11,103 nt of DNA from Polyrhizophydium stewartii (taxonomy: Eukaryota; Chytridiomycota; Chytridiomycetes; Rhizophydiales): assembly GCA_027604665.1 (NCBI GenBank), contig JADGIZ010000616.1:1-11103 (forward strand), written 5' to 3'. The position numbers and the translations under genes are program-made. Positions 1 through 8,902 of the stretch are shown one piece after another (positions within the stretch are counted from its first letter, which is position 1; each line of letters opens with the position of its first letter). The notes under the pieces were generated by a model, which was not told where the DNA came from, ran no database searches, and saw only the letters and a program-made list of their open reading frames with translations.

Positions 1-581
1 TCAAAACCACTTTCTGGCCACGCCGCTGCGGCCGCCGCCTCTGCCGGCCGCCGCCCGGGGCGGCGCGCGGCGGCGGCGGGCGGCGGCGGGCGGCGGGCGG
101 CGGGCGGCGGCGGGCGGCGGGCGGGCGTTGGCGGGAGAGAGTCAGCGCTGAGCGCAGTTACTAGGTGTGAGGGGAAGCGTGTCCGAAAGCGACGCCGGCG
201 CAACTGGGCCACGACGGCCTCGAGCGCGGATGCAGTCAGGGTGCGACGCAAGAGCAGCCGAGAACCCACAGAGGGGGGTCAGGCCGAATGCAAGCACAAC
301 ACTTGCGGTCGACCCCAGGGCGAGCGTACGGGCGAGGGTCCGTGCGAGCAAGCACTCACGGCAAGCGCGGGCGGAGCCGCGGTCGATGAGAAAGGGTTCC
401 ACGGCGGCGAGAGCCAGCTCGACGATGCGATCTTGCGAAGAACGCCAAGCGGGGTGCTCATTGCGCCGCGGCTCTGCGCGGGCTGGTGCGTCTGTGGGTC
501 CTGCTGCGCGGGCGGCGTCTGCGGCGGAGGCGGGGTCGGCTGTTGTTGGGAAAGTGGGGCGTCCAGCTGATGGAAGTCCAT
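1..581 (-). CDS. Candidate gene, Pro/Gln-rich N-terminus, partial, unrecognised
   Basis: I do not recognise this product. A start codon at 581 opens a 74-codon stretch rich in Gln and Pro (residues 11-36), then Ser/Pro-rich. It reaches a good splice donor, GTGAGT, at 359, in phase 0. The next acceptor consistent with the other introns here is a CCAG near 201, preceded by CTGAC. From there the frame stays open through the GGC tract to the window edge, so the gene would be cut off at position 1. Support is only composition, the donor, and a TATA-like TATTTAAG on this strand near 830-822. It lies in tandem downstream of RBX1 on the same strand. In DNA this GC-rich, chance open frames are common, so this may be non-coding. 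Confidence 0.25.
49..127. repeat. GGC/GGGC low-complexity tract with dense G-runs
   Basis: Almost pure G and C, built from irregular GGC and GGGC units. On the + strand there are seven GGG runs between 78 and 125, separated by 1 to 7 nt loops, and a GGGG run at 57-60, so it fits a G-quadruplex pattern. On the - strand it is a C-rich, pyrimidine-heavy tract just after a CTGAC at about 150-146, so it could lie at the 3' side of an intron. It could equally encode Ala/Pro/Arg repeats, or be intergenic. Confidence 0.85.
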
Positions 582-821
582 GAGGCCCGCAGGAGTGGGC
601 GGCGAGCGGAGCAGGTGAGAGGAGCTGTGCAGGCTGGGTCAGTTGGCTGCGGCGGTGGCCATGGATAGTCGGGGTGGTGACAGACGCGGGCCACGAGGAG
701 TCGGGCCAGATGCGCCAGGCGCGTTGTTGTTGGCGTCGCCGCGTCCGCGCATCGCGGCGGTGTCTCTCGGCAGGCAGAGACACCCCCAGCACGCGGGCGC
801 AGGCGGGAGTGGGATAGAGTG

Positions 822-830
822 GCTTAAATA
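822..830 (-). promoter_or_regulatory. TATA-like element upstream of the candidate gene at 581
   Basis: Read on the - strand this is TATTTAAG, one of few AT-only patches in a very GC-rich kilobase. It lies about 240 nt upstream of the start codon at 581, which would imply a 5' UTR of roughly 200 nt. The stretch 582-1020 holds nothing else I can support. Confidence 0.25.
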
Positions 831-1025
831 CAAGACGACGGCAAGGAATGCGGGGCACTCGCAAGCGCAGCAGGCACGCACGGGTCGAACGGCGACCGGA
901 AGGCGCCGGGCCAAGGCCGTTGATCCAGCGCGGGCGACGTCGGCGCGAGCGCGGGCAACCCGCTGCGACGGCGCTTCCACGCATCTTGGCCCGCAGTCTG
1001 AGCGCATGCAAGCGCACATGAGAGG

Positions 1026-1057
1026 AGCAGGAGCACTCCTGCTGCACAAGGAATATA
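1026..1057 (-). terminator. RBX1 3' end: hairpin plus AATATA poly(A)-like signal
   Basis: About 45 nt after the RBX1 stop codon the - strand carries GAATATATTC (1057-1048), which includes AATATA, a known variant polyadenylation hexamer. Beyond it is a perfect 8-bp inverted repeat with a 2-nt spacer (1026-1043, AGCAGGAG / CTCCTGCT). A cleavage site here would give RBX1 a short 3' UTR. The position is seen; the function is inferred. Confidence 0.35.
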
Positions 1058-1096
1058 TTCGCAACCGCCATCTCCCCAGCCGGCGTGCGCCACTGC

Positions 1097-2036
1097 TCAG
1101 TGGCCGTACTGCAGACAAAGCCCATCGCAACCTCGGCGTCAACACCTAGCCGCAGCAGCATCTCACGGCCTGATCAGCTCATGCGCAGTCGCACCTTTTG
1201 GAACTCCCACTCGCGGTTGTCGAGCGGGCACACTTGGCGGGTCTTGAGCCAGCGCGAGATGCAGTGGAAGTGGAATGCGTGCTGCGTCGCGCGGCGGTCA
1301 GCACGGACCAGCCACCAGCGCTGCCGAGAGACAGAGCAGGTCACGCACATTGCACACGCCCCACGCAACGTTGCACTCCTCCGTGACCGCCGAGCCCTGG
1401 TTGGCCTGGCACTCGATGCCTGCCGCCGCGTCAGCGATCCCTGCATCCCTCCAGGCGCAGCCAAGACCGACGCCGACTCACAAAGGTCCATGATGTGGTT
1501 CCGGCAGATGGCGCAGTTGTCGACAACAATGTCTGCGTGCACGGCCGGCCGGCGGGCGTCAGCCGATCGCTCCAGACAAGCACGTCCCAGCAGGCCGCCG
1601 TGGCAGGGGTGTGTCTTGAGGCCGAGGCGGTCGCGGCCTCGAGCAACAAGCAGAACCGGCCGTCACGCACCCCACGACCACATGGTGACGGCGTTCCACT
1701 GCACTCGGCGGTGACGGCGGCAGCGGAGAGGCCGAAGGCGGTTGCACCCGCGAGTGGGTGCGCGGCGTTCCGGCGCGGAGCGGCGCGGCGGGCAGGGCCA
1801 GCGGTCAGCACAGGCGCAATCGCCGTCGAGGCGAGGCGATCGCCTTGCGGCAGGACAGCCTGCGCGGGCCAGGGTGCGCTGCGGCAGGCGCCGGCAGGGT
1901 GCCAGCGGCCGCCCGGGCAGCAGGCACACACCTTCTTGACCTCGAAGCGCTTCTTGCTGCCCAGGTCCTTGCTCTTGCCCTTGCCCTTGGCGTCCGCCGC
2001 CAGGGGTGCAGGCGAGTCGACCTCCATGTCCGCCAT
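1097..2036 (-). CDS. RBX1: RING-box protein 1 (cullin-RING E3 ligase subunit), six exons
   Basis: RBX1 is the RING subunit of cullin-RING ubiquitin ligases: its N-terminal strand inserts into the cullin and its RING-H2 domain recruits E2, or the NEDD8 E2 for neddylation. Exons on the - strand are 2036-1932, 1698-1671, 1532-1482, 1419-1349, 1281-1195 and 1108-1097. All introns (233, 138, 62, 67, 86 nt) are GT-AG and phases match. The spliced product is 117 residues against 108 in human; the extra residues are a Lys/Gly/Ser-rich segment before [12 protein letters not shown]. All twelve zinc ligands are present: C51, C54, C62, C65, C77, C84, H86, H89, H91, C92, C103 and D106, the aspartate being the usual RBX1 variant. 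The last exon is 12 nt and supplies the canonical Tyr-Gly-His end. Reading through that donor would instead give VRLRMS. Start choice follows the usual acidic MxVDxP N-terminus. It is divergent from AP-4 epsilon. Confidence 0.96.
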
Positions 2037-2276
2037 GTGTGCTTTTCAGGCAAAACTTGGCACGCCGTCGTCCGCCGCCAGTCGTGGAGGCCGCGGCGGC
2101 GGCGGCGTTGGTCGGGGTGAGGCCGAGGGCAGCGCACAGGCAGACGCCGACGACCTGCGGTGGTGGCTGGCCGTCTGGCGCTGAGGCCCGATCTGGCGCC
2201 GCCACCGACGATAGAGCATCCCGGCCCACCAGCCGAGCCATCTCGCTCCCCAAACACCCTCTGGCGGGTTTGACCC
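2037..2276. promoter_or_regulatory. Divergent intergenic region between RBX1 and AP-4 epsilon
   Basis: About 240 nt separate the RBX1 start codon (- strand) from the most upstream plausible AP-4 epsilon start (+ strand), so both promoters and 5' UTRs should lie here. It is GC-rich with GGC-type repetition (2085-2108), and no TATA box is evident. Some of it could be 5' UTR intron if AP-4 epsilon begins further upstream. Confidence 0.45.
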
Positions 2277-5041
2277 ATGTCGGCCAAGCGTGCAAAGGCG
2301 CTGAGGTGGCTGCCGCTGCTGTCGGGCGCCTGCGCGGGTTGCGGCCGCTGGCGTAGCGCGGCCCGCATCAGCAACAGCCTCCATCGCGCAGTGGACTGCG
2401 GCTGACGCCGCGCGCCCGCCCGCTTCTCGCCCCCCCCCATCTGCGGCTGCCGGTGGTGGCGACCACGACCAGGGCTGGCCTCGACCCGGACTTCCACGAG
2501 CTGCTGGTGCAGCTCAGCAAGACGGCTTCGGCGACCACGCAGCGCAACCTGCTCGCCGCCGAGGTCCAGTCCCTGCGACTGCTTGCCGCGGCACCGCCGT
2601 CTAAATCCAAGGTGCGGCGACTGCCCCCTTCGCTTCTTTGGCAATGTGGAGGCCGCCATCGTTGGAGCTCGGGGCGGAAGCTCGTGGCCTCGGCGGAGGC
2701 ACAGCGGCGACACCAGCGGAGAGGCCGCATCTGCCGCTGACTCGGCCGCGTGCGCTGCTGTTCGATCGCCGATTGCCCTGGCCATGTGCGTGATACAGGC
2801 ATCCAAGTCACGGCTGCTCGTGCGTGCCATGTTCTGCGAGATGATGGGCTTCGACACATCAGACTTTGCATACCTGCAGGCAGTCACTTTGTGTCAGGAC
2901 TCGCGAAACCTCTTTGAGAAGCGCTTGGGTACGACCCGCCTCGAGGGTCTCAGCACATCACAAACCCAGCGCTGATCGCTTCATCTCGCGTCCCAGCACA
3001 TCTGGTCGCCGCCATCTTCATGCAGTCGGGGCACGAGCTCAGCTTGATGATGACCAACACGTTGCAGCGGGTGATGCACGCTTCGTACAAGCATCATCAG
3101 CGCTCAAGCGCCGTCTCTAACGAAGCAAACGAACAGGATCTGTGCAGCTCAAACGTGTTCGAAGTTGCCATGGCGCTCGGAGTCGTCGCAGCAACGGCGA
3201 CGACAGACATGATTCCTTCGCTCGTGCGCTTTGTCGAGCAATGCCTCAAGCACGACAAGTAGGCTTCGCTGATCGATATGCACGAGTCTCAGCCGCCGAT
3301 TGACTCCCGTATCTTTCCCCGCAAGCGAAATGATCCGACGCAAGGCGCTGTTGACGCTCCATCACTTTTATCGCATCGATCCCGAGGCGATGCAGCCCTA
3401 CATCAAGAAGATGAAGCGATGCCTGGCGGACCCGCATCCGGGCGTCATGTCGGCGGCACTGGTGGCGCTGCACACGGTTGTTCTTGCACAGCCGTCTGCG
3501 CACGGCTCCCTCGCGCCAGCCGTCGTGCATATCCTGAGACAGATCTTGGAGCACCGGCTCGATGTGTCGTACAACCTACATGGCGTGCCCGCGCCGTTTG
3601 AGCAAGTCAACTGCATGCGGCTGCTCGCTCTGTTCGAGCCGTTGTCGGCTGTGTGGGTTGCTACATGCAGAGATCTGCTTGTGCATTCAGCCTGTGATGC
3701 TTAGATGCCTCCGCACGCCGCAGGGTCGAGGATGCCATTACGCAGACGCTGCTGGACGCCCTGCACAAGGTCGACACGAATCAGCAGGACAACGTGGCTT
3801 ACAGTGCGTGTCGGAGGACGCCAAGCTTATTGGCTCTGCGGCTGACGATCACGCGCATAGTGGTCATGCTGCAGTGCGTGGAGACTCTTGCGGTGCGTCG
3901 GGGGACCCAAGGCGCTCTGCGCGAGGTGTGGGAAATGCTCCTGCGGCTGTTCCAGAGCGAGTCTGGAATCGACCAGCACGTGGCTATCGAGGGCATTATT
4001 GTTCTGGCGAAACAGCGTCCCGATATGGTACGCGGACAGGAGCATGGACTGATTGCGGCCTTTGAGGAGCATGGAGACGACACGGTTCTGAGGCACGGGG
4101 TGGGTGCAGCGCCATCGCACCACGGGGACATGTGCAATAGACGAGGCTGACTGTCTGTGTTTATGGGAACACGATGTGCAGATCCTGACGGCGCTCGAGT
4201 CCATGTGCTCCGACACGGACGCCGCCGTGGCGCTTGTGCCCCTGTTCGTGGCGCACATTCGCTCGCTCGTTGGCGAGGGCAACATGGCTTTGCAGGCTCA
4301 GGTAGCCGACGGGCTGCTCGCCCATGTCCAGCGGTACCCTGGGATGGACCCCGTCGCCAAGAGCAAGGCGCTGCTCGATGCATTCGCGGAGCTCTCTGAC
4401 CCGTGTCGACGGCGGCTCACGAACACAATCCGCGTGTGGGCTGCGGACGGTATGCTGAGCAAGGAGATGGGAGTTGTGTATGCGCTCGGATGGCTTGCGG
4501 ACGAGGCCCTGCCGAGCCACAAAATCTGGCTGGCGGTTTGGGTGAGTCCGCTCGCATGAAAGCCTCGTCGCGGGTAGCAGGCGCGACGTTGTGGGTCTGA
4601 CGCGGCGTGCAGATGTGCGGGCACTGGAGAGCCGTGCAAGCAGTCGACGCGCTTACAGGAGTTCTTGAGCTCGCGCGGCAGCGTGAGCAATTCGCGTTGG
4701 CGTGCCGTGCTGATGGTCCGCTGTGTTGCGCGGTGATGCGGCTGACTTGTGACTGCAGATGACGCCACGGTGGATCCAGAGCTTGTTGCGCACACAATCG
4801 AAACCAGCATGCGGCTGTGCACTCTGCCAGGCGCGGCGTTTGGGTTCGCGATTGTTGCGGCAGTCAGGGCGTTCGAGGGCTCCGGCAACATTGCTGTCGC
4901 AAATGTAGGTGGTGGTTGCCTTGCAAACCATCGCGACGCCTGGCAGCGTTTGTGCTGATTCATGCGGATCAGCGCGTGCGGCAGTTTATGGAAGCCGCAA
5001 CGGCGAATGGGGCGTTCACCAAGCCCTCTGCGACGTTCTGA
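2277..5041 (+). CDS. AP4E1: AP-4 adaptor complex, epsilon (large) subunit, trunk only
   Basis: Epsilon adaptin is a large subunit of the AP-4 coat, which sorts cargo at the trans-Golgi network. Proposed exons: 2277-2305 (weak), 2473-2611, 2799-2928, 2997-3070, 3137-3258, 3326-3652, 3724-3803, 3861-4099, 4182-4541, 4613-4682, 4759-4904, 4973-5041; phases agree, giving about 594 residues. Family signatures of the Adaptin_N helical repeats are clear: the segment around FCEMMGFDTS and FAYLQAV, then FEKRL, SGHELSLMMTNTLQRDL, EMIRRKALLTLHHFY and the PGVM motif (compare EMxRRKAxxALxxF and DxxPGVM). Spacing in the first 250 residues matches human epsilon closely. Conservation fades after about residue 300. 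Between 4099 and 4182 roughly 15 residues normally present are missing, so an exon there may be misread. The first exon is uncertain: the frame holding 2473-2611 has no ATG after the stop at 2354. The frame stops at 5039-5041, where the trunk should end, leaving no hinge or ear. Confidence 0.85.
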
Positions 5042-5261
5042 ACTGCGGCGAGCTCATTTCGACATCATATCCAATCATCTGCAAGAACAAAGCCGCCCCA
5101 CGAATATGAGGGGATCATGATCACATTTCTTTGCATGGACACAAGTGCGCAGCGGAAGAATGAATACGAGGCTGGCGCAAGGATGATTATTGGCTTTTTG
5201 TTGACAGAGACAAGATGGATTTTGCAGGGGCGCTTGTGTACCAAAAGCGGAGCCGTGGCGA
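5042..5261. other. Convergent 3' intergenic region, AT-richer than its surroundings
   Basis: This 220-nt gap separates the convergent ends of AP-4 epsilon and the membrane protein, so both 3' UTRs and cleavage sites should lie here. It is clearly richer in A and T than the coding DNA on either side. An AATAAT on the - strand near 5186 could act as a poly(A) signal for the membrane gene. The + strand frame of AP-4 epsilon's last exon stays open after its stop for about 75 more codons, but the peptide resembles no adaptin ear that I can recognise. Confidence 0.5.
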
Positions 5262-6770
5262 TCAAGCGAATGTGAGTGTGATGAGGCCGAGCGTGGCCGA
5301 GGCGAGGACAGAGCTCTTGGCCGTATCCAGCGGGCCGACGTATCCTGATGCCGCGCGGTCAGGGATCGGGAGGCCGCCGCCAGGCGGGTCGAAGTGGACG
5401 TCGTGACCGACAACCGAGACGCGGCCAAGGGATGTTCTCGCATTGAATCTGCCGTTGTACCCCGGTGCCTGGGCGGGAGAGGGTTCATGCACGCATGTAA
5501 GCGACCAAGCTCGCAGCAGCCTCGCATCGCCCGACGTGTCCACCCACAAACTCGAGGCGCGAGGCACCGGCCATACTGTCCAGTGAGGTCGCGGCACCGT
5601 GCAACGGGTCGAGCGACAGCGTGATGGGGGCTGTGCCGCCGAGCACCTGCAGCGAGCGGTATCCGGCAACAGATCCGCCAATGAGGCCGCCCGAGGACGA
5701 AATGTGCGCCGTGCGCGGAGCATCATCGCCGTCTTGACTGGCGCCGCTCCCGCGACGGGCGGCTGTTGCGTCGTCGAGGAAGCGGATGTCCGCAAGTACC
5801 GATCCCGCCCCGGTGTCCACGAACAGGTCGTGCGAGACGTTGGCCTGCGCCTTGATGGCGCCGATGCCCGCTCGAAGCAGCAGCGACTGGGCGACAAGAC
5901 CCTGCACTCGCCAATGTGAGTACCAGACGGCATAACACACAGGCAGGCATGGACAGTGCGATGCACTTCTCAGGCAACAGCGAACGCACATTGGTGTCAA
6001 TGGCGCCGACCGCCGTGACAACCGAGACGCGGCCGAAGGCAACGGCCGGCGTCAGGGGATCGATACGAACGGCTCCGTTTTCCATGCTGACGTGCAGGTC
6101 GAGCGGGGTGTCGAGGGCGGCCGGCAAGGCGAGGCTCGCAGCAACGGCGATCTGCGGGCCGTCTATTCCAGCATCTCCTGCGGTGTCGATGCGGACGGTG
6201 GTGGCTGAGGCGGAGACCGAGGTGGAGACGTTGCAGGCCGCGGGCAGCGGCCTCGCAGCGTGCACCAGAAGCGAGAGCGTGGCGCTCGGCGGCCAGTCGA
6301 TAGGCACCGGCGGGTCGGGGGTTGGGACGGCGGGCGCCATGCGAATGTCCAGGACGGCTTTCTGGAGTCGGCGTCAGCGGGCATCAACGACGAGTGGGGG
6401 CCAGGCGGCCACTCACGGCGCTGCCGGTGATGGAAATGGTCAGGACGCCGGCCGCGGGGACGTTCTGCACAGACTGCATCACCGGGAAGCCTGTTGGTGC
6501 AGGCGGGGCGGGCAGGGCCGCCGCCTCGGCATCCGGTGGCATCGGCCGGGTTGGAGACACAGACGCCCACAACACCGAACGTGCTGCCAGGGCAAGGGCA
6601 GCGAGCGTGCAGGCGGCTGCGGCCAGGGCCGCCAACCCGGCCAGAGAACGGCGCTCTGGCCGTGCAACGTGCGGCGGCAGTAGCGGTGCGGACGCCTGCG
6701 CAGCCTTGCAACCACCGGCGGGCATTCTTTCGAGCAAGCCGGTTGCTGACTCTGGAGTCAAAGTTGACAT
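5262..6770 (-). CDS. Type II single-pass membrane protein with DUF4097-like beta-rich ectodomain
   Basis: Exons on the - strand are 6770-6417, 6361-5990, 5901-5548 and 5468-5262. All introns (55, 88, 79 nt) are GT-AG and phase 0, with donors GTGAGT, GTGCGT and GTGGGT, giving 428 residues. An N-terminal tail of about 40 residues ends in ERRS, followed by one Ala/Leu-rich membrane helix (about 43-66) and a Pro-rich stalk (72-95). From about 97 on, short beta-strand repeats alternate with Gly/Ser turns, of the form RVSVVTAVGAI and SLLLRAGIGAI, ending in LASATLGLITLTF. This is the look of DUF4097-like (putative adhesin) proteins with a TM segment found in many fungi; their role is not established. 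Sequons at N162 and N263 fit a lumenal or extracellular C-terminus. An in-frame ATG at 6839 would add 23 Trp-rich residues; I prefer 6770. Its upstream neighbour on this strand ends 165 nt away. Confidence 0.8.
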
Positions 6771-6935
6771 CCATCGCTCAACGACGACAAGCAGCCAGTC
6801 CGGCCACCACGGCCACCATGACAGATGCAATGCTTTCATTGATGCAAATCATGGTACGAGGCGGAACCAGCTGCTCATGGCGACTTGAGACTCGTGCGGA
6901 TGCACGCCGCAGCCGCCCGCAGCATCTCAACAGAG
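6771..6935 (-). promoter_or_regulatory. Short spacer holding promoter of membrane gene and 3' end of upstream gene
   Basis: Only 165 nt lie between the stop of the four-module protein gene and the preferred start of the membrane gene, both on the - strand. A cleavage site and a promoter must share it. Several ATGs occur (for example one at 6839 in frame with the membrane gene), so upstream start codons or a longer N-terminus are possible. No clear TATA or poly(A) hexamer is seen. Confidence 0.4.
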
Positions 6936-8513
6936 TCACTCCGCCGTTCGCACAAACACAAGATTGTCGCATTGGCTGTGGCCCTCGCGACTTCGACACG
7001 CGGCATAGAACTCGAAGCCGATGTTCAGCATGCCCTCGATGATGTTGATGAACAGCACGCGGTTCCACGTCGGCTGATCGCCGATATACACCCAGCTCAT
7101 GCCGGACATCTTCCATCCAACGAGTCCCGGCTGTGTCTTGGTCATCCGCTGGGTCACGGGCAGTGGCTGCCAGGCGGCATTGATCACGTCGACTGCAGCC
7201 GCAAGCGACTTGTCGTGCATGTCCCCGACGTTGTAGATCAACAGCAGCTCCTTCTCGGCAGAAGGCGTGACGGCAAACATCTCGAGAAACTTGGTCGGCG
7301 GACACGGCTCAAAGAAGAACGGCAGGTTTGTGTACGCGTCCCGGACGGTCTCTGGCGACGCAAGCAGACGCCATCCCCAGCGCCGCATGTGCGCCAGAAC
7401 AGCGACAAGGAGGCGGCGTGATCTGACGGGAACACCAAAGCCAGCGTCAAAAACCCAAGGCGATCTGGGGATCTTGATCTTGGTTACAAAATGCGCCTGG
7501 CCATCGTCGCAGGGCAAAGTGAAGGCGGTGAGATGATGACTCTTGATGCCGTTATCCCAGTTGGCGCGCACGACTTGCACGAGGGCCTCGCCGACCTCGC
7601 GCTGCGAAATGATCTCGAGCTCGTCAGGCACAATTGTCGTGATTGACACAATCTCGCGGCCGGACTGCCGCGGCACGAGTGACGCTGATGCGCGGATCGA
7701 GGGTAACGGCGCAGAGGCCGATCCAGCCTGACCGATCGCCTCTTCATACGACGGCAGCTGGCTGTCCGAGCCGTCGTCGAGCTGAAACAGCCACATGTCC
7801 ATGGATGGTGCATGCTGTACTCCATCCGCCTGGTCATCGATCAAGTATCTCGGCTTGCAAGTTCCAACAAGTCTGAAGCCGATGGTTGAGAACGAGTGAA
7901 TGACCTGGCTGAGAAGCGAGCGCACCTTTGGGTCGTTACTTGTCTTCGACCTCCACGGCTCCTTGTTGAGATGAATCTTGAACTCGCTCTGGTCGACGCT
8001 CTGGCCAGTGATGCCATCACTCCAAGCGGCAACAACAGCATCGCGAAGCGCCGTGCAAATGGCCTCGCTGCGGTCGGTCTCGACGTAGCCAACCACGCAC
8101 AGCGAGCTCTTGTCGCCCATGTGCATGCCGAACATGACCGGCCCGGCGACAGCGGAGGCTCGCTCAAAGAACAGCGAGTCGGCAAACTCGGGGCATTTGG
8201 TGGAGCCGACACCAGCCAGGAACCGCCAGCCGTGCGTCGCGAGCGTGCGCACCAGGGCGAGCACGAGGCGGCAGGTGTTGCTGCCGTTGTCGTTCTTGCT
8301 CTCCTGCCACGGCCAGCCAAAGAGCTCGAAGCTGAACTGGCCGGCCTCGACCGTCTCGCTCTTGATTCCCGCCGGCCAACTGGCGCCGATGGCGGTGCGC
8401 ACCACCTCGGGCGAGAGCGACGGCGGAGCCCTGACGTGGAGCGTGCTGGTTCCCTGCAGGAAGAGGCAGGCGATGCGGCGCTCGCCCGTGTCGTGCGAGG
8501 CGGATGAGAGCAT
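6936..8513 (-). CDS. Intronless protein of four tandem ~110-residue modules with an LPSY motif
   Basis: Function unknown. The frame encodes 525 residues from the ATG at 8513, chosen because the first module's opening strand follows at once; an ATG at 8603 would add 30 residues of out-of-character, Arg/Cys-rich sequence. Four modules are visible at about 14-117, 125-245, 287-402 and 409-521. Each has a strand, a helix ending in W with GI two residues later (ASWPAGI, AAWSDGI, ANWDNGI, AAWQPLP), then an xPW or MSW site, then a helix leading to HGWRFLA, IGFRLVG, WGWRLLA or IGFEFYA, and a closing LFFE, LFQL, FFFE or LVFV. A low-complexity linker (246-286) between modules 2 and 3 carries LPSYEEA, an L/PPxY-type WW-domain ligand. 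There is no signal peptide or membrane helix, so it is probably cytosolic. I recall similar modules in predicted proteins of early-diverging fungi but cannot name a Pfam family. It is the only uninterrupted long gene in the window. Confidence 0.85.
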   Translation of the reverse strand: MLSSASHDTGERRIACLFLQGTSTLHVRAPPSLSPEVVRTAIGASWPAGIKSETVEAGQFSFELFGWPWQESKNDNGSNTCRLVLALVRTLATHGWRFLAGVGSTKCPEFADSLFFERASAVAGPVMFGMHMGDKSSLCVVGYVETDRSEAICTALRDAVVAAWSDGITGQSVDQSEFKIHLNKEPWRSKTSNDPKVRSLLSQVIHSFSTIGFRLVGTCKPRYLIDDQADGVQHAPSMDMWLFQLDDGSDSQLPSYEEAIGQAGSASAPLPSIRASASLVPRQSGREIVSITTIVPDELEIISQREVGEALVQVVRANWDNGIKSHHLTAFTLPCDDGQAHFVTKIKIPRSPWVFDAGFGVPVRSRRLLVAVLAHMRRWGWRLLASPETVRDAYTNLPFFFEPCPPTKFLEMFAVTPSAEKELLLIYNVGDMHDKSLAAAVDVINAAWQPLPVTQRMTKTQPGLVGWKMSGMSWVYIGDQPTWNRVLFINIIEGMLNIGFEFYAACRSREGHSQCDNLVFVRTAE

Positions 8514-8902
8514 GGCGGCGTCGCAGGTGTCGCAGGCGAGGCGAGCGTTTCGGCGAGTGTGGCAAAGGGCGAGGTGCCGCGGAAGGCAGGGGCGATGCGG
8601 CACCGATGCCCTGCCGGCAGATACCAGTGTGTTGGATGCATCACTTCCGCATCAGCCAGATCGGCCGGATGGTGCCCGCCGCACGGCCACCCGCAGCCGT
8701 CTTGGAAACCAACTGGGCCTCGTGCACCATCTCCCTGCCCGTCGATGTAGGATCGTGATGCCTGGCACCACGCGACAGATGGGGAGGAGGCCAAGCTTTG
8801 AGGTGGTGCGATGGCAAGAACTGTGCGCTGATCCAAGCAAGCGCTGAACGCAAGCGTTCTTGGGCTTCGGGCGGAAATGTCGACTTGACCTGTTTGGACT
8901 CC
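8514..8902. promoter_or_regulatory. Divergent intergenic region between repeat protein and XRN gene
   Basis: These 389 nt should hold the promoters and 5' UTRs of both divergent genes. Near the XRN start there is an inverted repeat, AACGC-AA-GCGTT (8848-8859), flanked by CCAAG and CTTGG arms. A - strand open frame (8904 or 8931 down to 8641) crosses most of the region and reads unlike a random GC-rich frame; see the separate finding. No TATA box is evident. Confidence 0.4.

Noticed and set aside
643..1149. 168-codon + strand open frame
   Set aside because: Low-complexity Arg/Ala-rich peptide antisense to the RBX1 3' end, with no motif and no splice support.
142..1161. 339-codon - strand open frame
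   Set aside because: It runs through RBX1's last intron and terminal exon in another frame and is Arg/Ala/Pro-rich without domain features; long chance frames are expected at this GC content.
1805..2887. 360-codon - strand open frame
   Set aside because: Overlaps RBX1 exon 1 and AP-4 epsilon exons, both firmly supported by homology; the peptide is Arg-rich filler.
3705..3723. Alternative acceptor at 3704 in AP-4 epsilon
   Set aside because: It gives an attractive DASARRRVEDAI reading, but no GT donor upstream has the needed phase; the acceptor at 3723 matches phase and human spacing.
5916..6683. 255-codon + strand open frame
   Set aside because: Antisense to membrane-protein exons 1 and 2, which splice cleanly and have a membrane helix and beta repeats.
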